Shown: positions 59,741-64,000 of the stretch, piece by piece | Layout of the letters: each line of letters starts with the position of its first letter | Position numbering within the stretch: the first letter of the stretch is position 1 | Assembly (NCBI GenBank): GCA_041485285.1 | Contig: JBGPJF010000008.1 | Span: 5,576-69,575, forward strand | Direction of reading: 5' to 3' | Source of the DNA: DATEUP01 sp041485285 | GTDB lineage: Archaea; Thermoplasmatota; DTKX01; DATEUP01 | DNA length: 64,000 nt | Made by a program: the position numbers and the translations under genes | Notes under the pieces: generated by a model | Databases searched by the model: none | Told to the model about the DNA's origin: nothing | Seen by the model: only the letters and a program-made list of their open reading frames with translations

Positions 59741-61719
59741 GCCAGCCTCCAGATGAGCAAGGCGATCAGCGTGGCCACGATGTAGAGGACGTAGGACTGA
59801 GTGCGGCCGTTCTGGAAGCGCAGCACCGCCTGGAGCGCCCGCTTGGTGCCGACGGCTACGACCGCGAAGCCGCCCTGCAGGAAGACATCAGGCGTTTCGG
59901 TGTTGAGCGAAGCACGGGTGGGGAATGGGCCGGCGGGAGCAAGGGCCTCGACGTGCGTCCGAAGGGAGTTGCGGAAATACTCGGTGAGCGGCGCGGCGAA
60001 GGACGACGCCGTGTACTGCATCCGGGGCGTTGCCCCCGCGAAGCCGCAGTCCCAAGTCGGCGCCGCTGCCGCCGTGCGGCCCGCGCCAAGGCCGCGGCGC
60101 GCGAGGGTGAGTCCCGCAAAGAGCGCGAGAACGACGGCAAAGGCGAGGGTGAGGCTTTCGAGCAGCCCCGTTGCCGCAGCCAGGTCGCCGGCCGAGGCGG
60201 CTGCCCCCGCGCCGGCAGCCACCCCCACCGCGGGGGCGACGAGGGCAAGGGTAAGAGGCCCCGCCAGGCCGAGCGCAATGCAGAGTGCGGCGAGCGCAAG
60301 TTGCGGGGCAATCATCATCGGCCCCACTTCGCGCGCGGCGGCCGCTTCGGGGCTCCGCGGCTCACCGAGGAACGCCACCCCCGCTGCCTTGACGAAGCAG
60401 GCCGCCGCAAGCCCGCCGATGAGCGCGAGCGCTCCTGCAGCGGCGGCAAGCGGGATGGCAAAGGAGGGCCCAAGCGTTGCGGCACCCGAGAGGGATCCGG
60501 CGAAGATGAGGAACTCGCTTACAAACCCGTTGAGCGGAGGAAGGCCGGTGATGGCCGCCGAGCCGACGAGAAACGACGCGCCGGTGCGCGGCATGCGGCG
60601 CAGGAGCCCGCCGAGCCGTTCGAGGTTGAGCGTGTGGGTGGCCGTCGAAACCGCGCCGGCCCCGAGGAAGAGGAGCGCCTTGAAGGCGGCGTGGTTGAGG
60701 ACGTGCAGGAGGGCACCGGCGAACCCGAAGAATGCGACCGCGGGGGCCTGCGCGGCAATGCCGAGCAACCCTACGCCGAGCCCGAGCGCAATGATGCCGA
60801 TGTTCTCTACGCTGTGGTAGGCAAGCAGCCTCTTCAGGTCATGTTGGGCAAGGGCGAACAGCACTCCGAGGACTCCCGAGGAGGTGCCGATCAGCACGAG
60901 CAGCCAACCCCACCACACGTCGGGAGGTCCAAGGAACGTAAGCGCTCGCAAGATTCCGTAGATTCCAAGCTTGATCATTGCGCCGGACATCAGGGCCGAT
61001 ACGTGGGCCGGGGCGGCCGGATGGGCCTCGGGCAGCCAAACGTGAAGCGGGATGAACCCGGCCTTCGTACCGAACCCCGCGATGGCAAGAAGGAACAAGA
61101 GCGACGAGGTGGGCTGCGGGAGCGGCGCGACCGCCGCGATCCGGTCGAAGTCGAGCGAGCCGGCCATCCCGCCGACCACGGCGAAGAACACGAGCACGCA
61201 GCCCGTGCCCAGGTGGGAGGCGACCAGGTACGTCCAGCCGGCCGCGCGCACCTTGGGCTCGTGCGCGTCGAACATGACGAGGAGGAACGAGGTGAGCGCC
61301 ATCGACTCCCACGCGATGAGGAACAGGATGCCGTTGCGGGCGACGATGACGAGCGCCATCGAAAGCACGAGAGCGTTGAAGTGGAACCATGCGGCCCCTA
61401 CAGGCCGACCTCCGGCGTGGGCACGCAAGTACGGGGCGCCGAACGCCGCGGCCGCGATGGTGACGGTGAACAGGACCGCGAGGAAGAACGCGGAGAGGGC
61501 GTCGACCTCCATGTAAAAGCTGCTCCCGGGGAACCCCCACGCGAACCGGACCGAGTCGGTCGAGCCAGATGCAAGGGCCGTGAGCGATTCCGCAAGGCCC
61601 GCGGCGCCTCCAAGCACCGACCCGAGGGCGCCCGCGGCGCCTGAAAGCCGTTGGTTCCGGTGGAGGACGAGGGCCAGCGCCCCGCCCGAAAGGAACAAGG
61701 CAAAGCCGGCGAGCAGCAA
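59737..61719 (-). CDS. Ehr complex antiporter-like membrane subunit (NuoL/HyfB-like), first gene of the operon
   Basis: A TTG at 61719, preceded by GGGGACGAGGAC, gives a 660-residue protein starting MLLAGFALFLSGGALALVL, as HyfB does. It has about 16 helices and the antiporter motifs NGILFLIAWESMALTSFLLV, GFGTKAGFIPLHVWLPEAHPAAPAHVSALMSGAMIKLGIYG and HDLKRLLAYHSVENIGIIALG, plus the C-terminal WDCGFAGATPRMQYTASSFAAPL of NuoL/HyfB. It is a proton or Na+ pump module. The operon (NuoL, H, HyfE, NuoN, NuoCD, NuoIB-like) has the order of E. coli hyf. The longer in-frame leader to 61875 is rejected. Confidence 0.93.
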   Translation of the reverse strand: MLLAGFALFLSGGALALVLHRNQRLSGAAGALGSVLGGAAGLAESLTALASGSTDSVRFAWGFPGSSFYMEVDALSAFFLAVLFTVTIAAAAFGAPYLRAHAGGRPVGAAWFHFNALVLSMALVIVARNGILFLIAWESMALTSFLLVMFDAHEPKVRAAGWTYLVASHLGTGCVLVFFAVVGGMAGSLDFDRIAAVAPLPQPTSSLLFLLAIAGFGTKAGFIPLHVWLPEAHPAAPAHVSALMSGAMIKLGIYGILRALTFLGPPDVWWGWLLVLIGTSSGVLGVLFALAQHDLKRLLAYHSVENIGIIALGLGVGLLGIAAQAPAVAFFGFAGALLHVLNHAAFKALLFLGAGAVSTATHTLNLERLGGLLRRMPRTGASFLVGSAAITGLPPLNGFVSEFLIFAGSLSGAATLGPSFAIPLAAAAGALALIGGLAAACFVKAAGVAFLGEPRSPEAAAAREVGPMMIAPQLALAALCIALGLAGPLTLALVAPAVGVAAGAGAAASAGDLAAATGLLESLTLAFAVVLALFAGLTLARRGLGAGRTAAAAPTWDCGFAGATPRMQYTASSFAAPLTEYFRNSLRTHVEALAPAGPFPTRASLNTETPDVFLQGGFAVVAVGTKRALQAVLRFQNGRTQSYVLYIVATLIALLIWRLA

Positions 61720-61932
61720 AAACGTGTCCTCGTCCCCGGCGCGCGCAATGGGGGTTGCGCATTGAACCTGGCGGCTCCATCGCCGGCCCGCGGGTTTGGC
61801 GGCCGGTCGCGCGCAGGTCGCGGGGCGAGCGGGTTGCAGGGCCATACCCTGCGGCGGGCGTGGCGGAGGGTGCAAGAGGTTGCGGCGGACGCAAAGGCAG
61901 CCCCCGCCATGGCTTGGCGGGAGAAACGCGTT

Positions 61933-62364
61933 CTAACGCAGGCGAAGGGCGTTCAGCCCGAACTCCGGCTCCCTTTCGCGGCGCATCTTCGGGTTGCCGA
62001 CCGCGCGCAGGGCAAATTCCGCCAACACCGAGACGCGCGCGCCAAACAGATGGCCGCCAACGGCTGTGTGGTCAGGCGCCCCAAGCGTGACATGGAAGTG
62101 AGGCTGGAAGGTGCCGTCGGGGCCGGTGGCGACGATCCCCGATAATGCCAGGAGCTCGTGCGAGGTCGGAAGTCTCTTCCGGTCGTAGGCCTTCAAGGCC
62201 GGGTCATAGTAGGCGAACTCGACCTCCGTGAAAGCGCCGAGCGCTGTGACCATGACCGCGCCGCGGGCGCCTTCGGCCTTCAGCGCGGCAAGCAGCGACG
62301 GGATGACGTCCTCCCCGCGGTCGAGCCGCACCATGATAAGGTCGCCTTCGCGGTAGTGTTCCAC
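61933..62364 (-). CDS. PPC-domain (DUF296) protein
   Basis: GTG at 62364 after GGAGGGGGAG opens a 143-residue single-domain protein: REGDLIMVRLDRGEDVIPSLLAALKAEG, VTALGAFTEVEFAYYD, and FQPHFHVTLGAPDHTAVGGHLF, the metal-type PHFHV and GGHL block of PPC domains. In plants these are AT-hook partners; prokaryotic ones are small trimeric proteins of unknown DNA-binding or metal function. A broken relative is at 53.3-53.7 kb. TATA-like GTGATAAGGG is centred about 35 bases before the start. It lies upstream of the Ehr operon but is not close enough to overlap. Confidence 0.88.
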   Translation of the reverse strand: MEHYREGDLIMVRLDRGEDVIPSLLAALKAEGARGAVMVTALGAFTEVEFAYYDPALKAYDRKRLPTSHELLALSGIVATGPDGTFQPHFHVTLGAPDHTAVGGHLFGARVSVLAEFALRAVGNPKMRREREPEFGLNALRLR

Positions 62365-62395
62365 GCTCCCCCTCCTTCGAGCCCCCACCCACCGC

Positions 62396-62404
62396 CCTTA
62401 TCAC
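62396..62404 (-). promoter_or_regulatory. TATA-like box for the PPC-domain gene
   Basis: Minus-strand GTGATAAGG is centred about 35 bases before the GTG at 62364. Confidence 0.45.
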
Positions 62405-62448
62405 GCGCGCATGCGTCATGAACGTGTAAGGGGGGTGACCGGACACGG

Positions 62449-63597
62449 TCACTTCAGCATCGCCCGCGAGATCACAATGTGCTGGACCTCGCTCGTGCCC
62501 TCGTAAATCTCCGTGATCTTCGCGTCGCGGTAGAACCGCTCGGCGGGGTAGTCCTTCGTGTACCCCACGCCGCCGAAGATCTGCACCGCGTCGGTGGCCG
62601 CCCGCATCGCCGTGTTCGAGGCGAAGAGCTTCGCGCACGAGGCCTCGAGGCTGTGGGGCTGGCCCTGGTCCTTGAGCCACGCCGCCCGCATCGTGAGCAC
62701 GCGCGCGGCTTCGATGTTGACGGCCATGTCGGCAAGCTTCCATTGGATCGCTTGGAAGGAGCCGATCTTCTGGCCGAACTGCGCGCGGTTCTTCGCGTAC
62801 TCGAGGGCGGCCTCGAGCGCGCCCTGCGCAATCCCCGTCCCCTGCGCGGCAATCCCGATGCGCCCGGCGTCGAGCGTCTTCAGTGCGATCTTGAACCCCT
62901 CCCCCGAGGGCCCGAGCCGGTTTTCCTTCGGCACCGCGCAGTCCTGGAACACCATTTCGCACGAGCCCGAGGCGCGGATGCCGAGTTTGTCCTCCTCGGC
63001 GCCCACCTCGAAGCCCTTGATCCCCTTCTCCAGGATGAATGCGGAGATGCCGCGGTGGCCCTTCGCGAGGTCCTCATTGGCGTAGACCACGACGAGGTCG
63101 GAGGCCGGCCCGTTTGTGATGAAGTGCTTCGTGCCGTTCAGCACATAGAAGTCGCCCTCGGGCTTGGCCGTCGTCTTCAGCGACCCCGGGTCGGACCCGG
63201 CGCCGGGCTCCGAGAGCGCGTAGGCGCCGAGCTTCTTGCCCTCGCCGATCGGCCGGAGGTACTTCTCCTTCTGTTCGTGGGTGCCAAACGACGAGACCGG
63301 GTAGGCGAACAGCGAGTTGTTCACGGAGAGGATGACCCCCGTCGAGGCGCAGGCGCGCGAGAGCTCCTCCACGACGCCGACGTAACTCACATAGTCAGCG
63401 CCCGCGCCGCCGTACTCCGAGGGGACCATCATGCCCAGGAGCCCGAGGTCGGCAAGCCCCTTCACCGACTCCGTCGGCCAACGGCCCGTGCGGTCAATTT
63501 CCGCGGCAATGGGCTTCACATGGGTGTCTGCAAAGGCGCGCGCGACCTTGCGCACCATCTGCTGTTCTTCCGTGAGGTCGAAGTCCAGTCGAGCCAC
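62449..63597 (-). CDS. Acyl-CoA dehydrogenase
   Basis: GTG at 63597 starts a 382-residue protein of normal length. YALSEPGAGSDPGSLKTTA (FAD region), FITNGPASDLVVVYA, GFKIALKTLDAGRIGIAAQ, QFGQKIGSFQAIQWKLADM, QIFGGVGYTKDYPAERFYRDAKITEIYEGTSEVQ are all present. Glu366 in YEGTSE is the catalytic base of short/medium-chain enzymes. It introduces the alpha-beta double bond in fatty or branched-chain acyl-CoA and passes electrons to ETF. No ETF, enoyl-CoA hydratase or ligase is adjacent, so substrate is not set. With HutU it indicates heterotrophic acid use. Confidence 0.96.
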   Translation of the reverse strand: MARLDFDLTEEQQMVRKVARAFADTHVKPIAAEIDRTGRWPTESVKGLADLGLLGMMVPSEYGGAGADYVSYVGVVEELSRACASTGVILSVNNSLFAYPVSSFGTHEQKEKYLRPIGEGKKLGAYALSEPGAGSDPGSLKTTAKPEGDFYVLNGTKHFITNGPASDLVVVYANEDLAKGHRGISAFILEKGIKGFEVGAEEDKLGIRASGSCEMVFQDCAVPKENRLGPSGEGFKIALKTLDAGRIGIAAQGTGIAQGALEAALEYAKNRAQFGQKIGSFQAIQWKLADMAVNIEAARVLTMRAAWLKDQGQPHSLEASCAKLFASNTAMRAATDAVQIFGGVGYTKDYPAERFYRDAKITEIYEGTSEVQHIVISRAMLK

Positions 63598-63687
63598 CCC
63601 GTGCGGCGGCCAAGAAAGCCTTTGGAGCGCACTTGAACGTTTGCGGGGGTGCGCAAGCCGGCCGCGCAAACGGCCGGGAAAGGGCGG

Positions 63688-63840
63688 TCATTCTTCAGGC
63701 TCGGGCTCGGGAGGCGCGAGCGTCCGCATGAACGTGCGCACGCTCATCCCGCCCGAGAGGCGGAACGACCAAAGCCGCGAATCCGGGCGGATGACGATGT
63801 GCCAAAACCCGAGGCCGCTGTCTGCAAAGAGGCTATCCAT
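63688..63840 (-). CDS. 50-residue protein of unknown function
   Basis: An ATG at 63840 with GGAGG five bases upstream opens a 50-codon frame, MDSLFADSGLGFWHIVIRPDSRLWSFRLSGGMSVRTFMRTL then an acidic EPEPEE end. The strong Shine-Dalgarno and amphipathic composition make it a credible small gene, too short for usual gene calls. No family recognised; no signal peptide. Confidence 0.5.
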   Translation of the reverse strand: MDSLFADSGLGFWHIVIRPDSRLWSFRLSGGMSVRTFMRTLAPPEPEPEE

Positions 63841-63942
63841 ACAGCCTCCGCCGGCCCGCGCAGGCGGCGGCCGGTGCCGCTCTCATTCCATGTCCGTCCT
63901 GAAACGCGAAGACGTGCATGAACGAACCATGGGGGTCAGCCG

Positions 63943-63950
63943 TTATAATA
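63943..63950 (+). promoter_or_regulatory. TATA box near the right edge
   Basis: TTATAATA is the most canonical TATA box in the window. Starts would lie near 63970-63980, next to GTG codons at 63976 and 63987, the latter after GAGGAG. Confidence 0.55.
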
Positions 63951-63975
63951 GACCCTCGCGATGCGTACACGAGGA

Positions 63976-64000
63976 GTGAACAACTCGTGGAAAACTCCGA
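63976..64000 (+). CDS. Start of a gene that leaves the window (tentative)
   Basis: GTG at 63976 (MNNSWKTP) or 63987 (MENS) follows a TATA box about 26-40 bases upstream and a GAGGAG. Only 8 or 4 codons are inside the window, so nothing can be said about the product. Confidence 0.3.

Noticed and set aside
59953..61644. 563-codon plus-strand frame opposite the NuoL-like gene
   Set aside because: Charged low-complexity shadow with no domain.
54401..61719. Calling the operon a functional hydrogenase-4 or respiratory complex I
   Set aside because: Large subunit lacks all [NiFe] cysteines, and no NADH-dehydrogenase module (NuoEFG-like) genes lie in the window.
1..64000. tRNA or rRNA genes
   Set aside because: I saw no T-arm (GGTTCGAATCC-like) or rRNA signature in any spacer; a covariance-model search would be decisive.

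Overview
The window is about 64 kb of GC-rich, gene-dense DNA from an archaeon. The firmest marker is an adjacent pair for DNA topoisomerase VI (subunits B and A). Supporting signs are a radical SAM enzyme with the cysteine layout of the tetraether lipid synthase Tes, TATA-like boxes some 26-40 bases before many start codons, frequent GTG/TTG starts, and at least three exported proteins ending in a PGF-CTERM-like (archaeosortase) sorting signal. I infer a euryarchaeal, probably Thermoplasmatota-like heterotroph. Topoisomerase VI argues against classical Thermoplasmatales. The exact lineage cannot be fixed from this sequence alone.

Layout. 0-11 kb holds small accessory proteins (DUF1801-like, VOC, DUF3052-like, SDR), a decayed Rieske oxygenase, a secreted metallophosphoesterase, a TMEM175-like K+ channel and large surface proteins. 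11-18 kb holds an Ig-like surface protein, an exported Hcp-fold protein, a pirin and a KUP K+ transporter. 18-24.7 kb is a minus-strand block of exported or membrane proteins: a cupredoxin, a WD40 propeller, an internally duplicated His/Glu-rich membrane protein, and a giant FG-GAP/ASPIC protein with methionine-rich tracts. 25-27.5 kb holds Tes and a HEAT-like protein. 27.6-37 kb holds two paralogous ~1,080-residue surface proteins that share an almost identical cytoplasmic tail, with urocanate hydratase and a Ca-binding repeat protein between them. 37-46 kb is mostly metabolic or regulatory: a MidA methyltransferase, a HprK/PEPCK-like P-loop protein, a GltD-like oxidoreductase, an aminotransferase followed by NadA, and two TPR proteins. 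46-49 kb is another PGF-CTERM surface protein, and 49-53 kb is topoisomerase VI.

54.4-61.7 kb is one tightly packed minus-strand operon in E. coli hyf-like order (NuoL-, NuoH-, HyfE-, NuoN-, NuoCD- and NuoI/B-like genes). Its large subunit has lost all four [NiFe] cysteines, so it is not a hydrogenase. It fits the energy-converting-hydrogenase-related (Ehr) class of proton- or ion-pumping complexes. The window ends with a PPC-domain protein, an acyl-CoA dehydrogenase, a 50-residue protein and the promoter of a gene that runs off the right edge.

Together the genes suggest a respiring, amino-acid and fatty-acid-using archaeon with an elaborate glycan- or copper-related cell surface: twelve or so exported proteins occupy roughly 40 percent of the window. 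No rRNA, tRNA, CRISPR array, insertion sequence or prophage was recognised. Most long ORFs on the opposite strand of real genes are GC-driven shadows and are left out.
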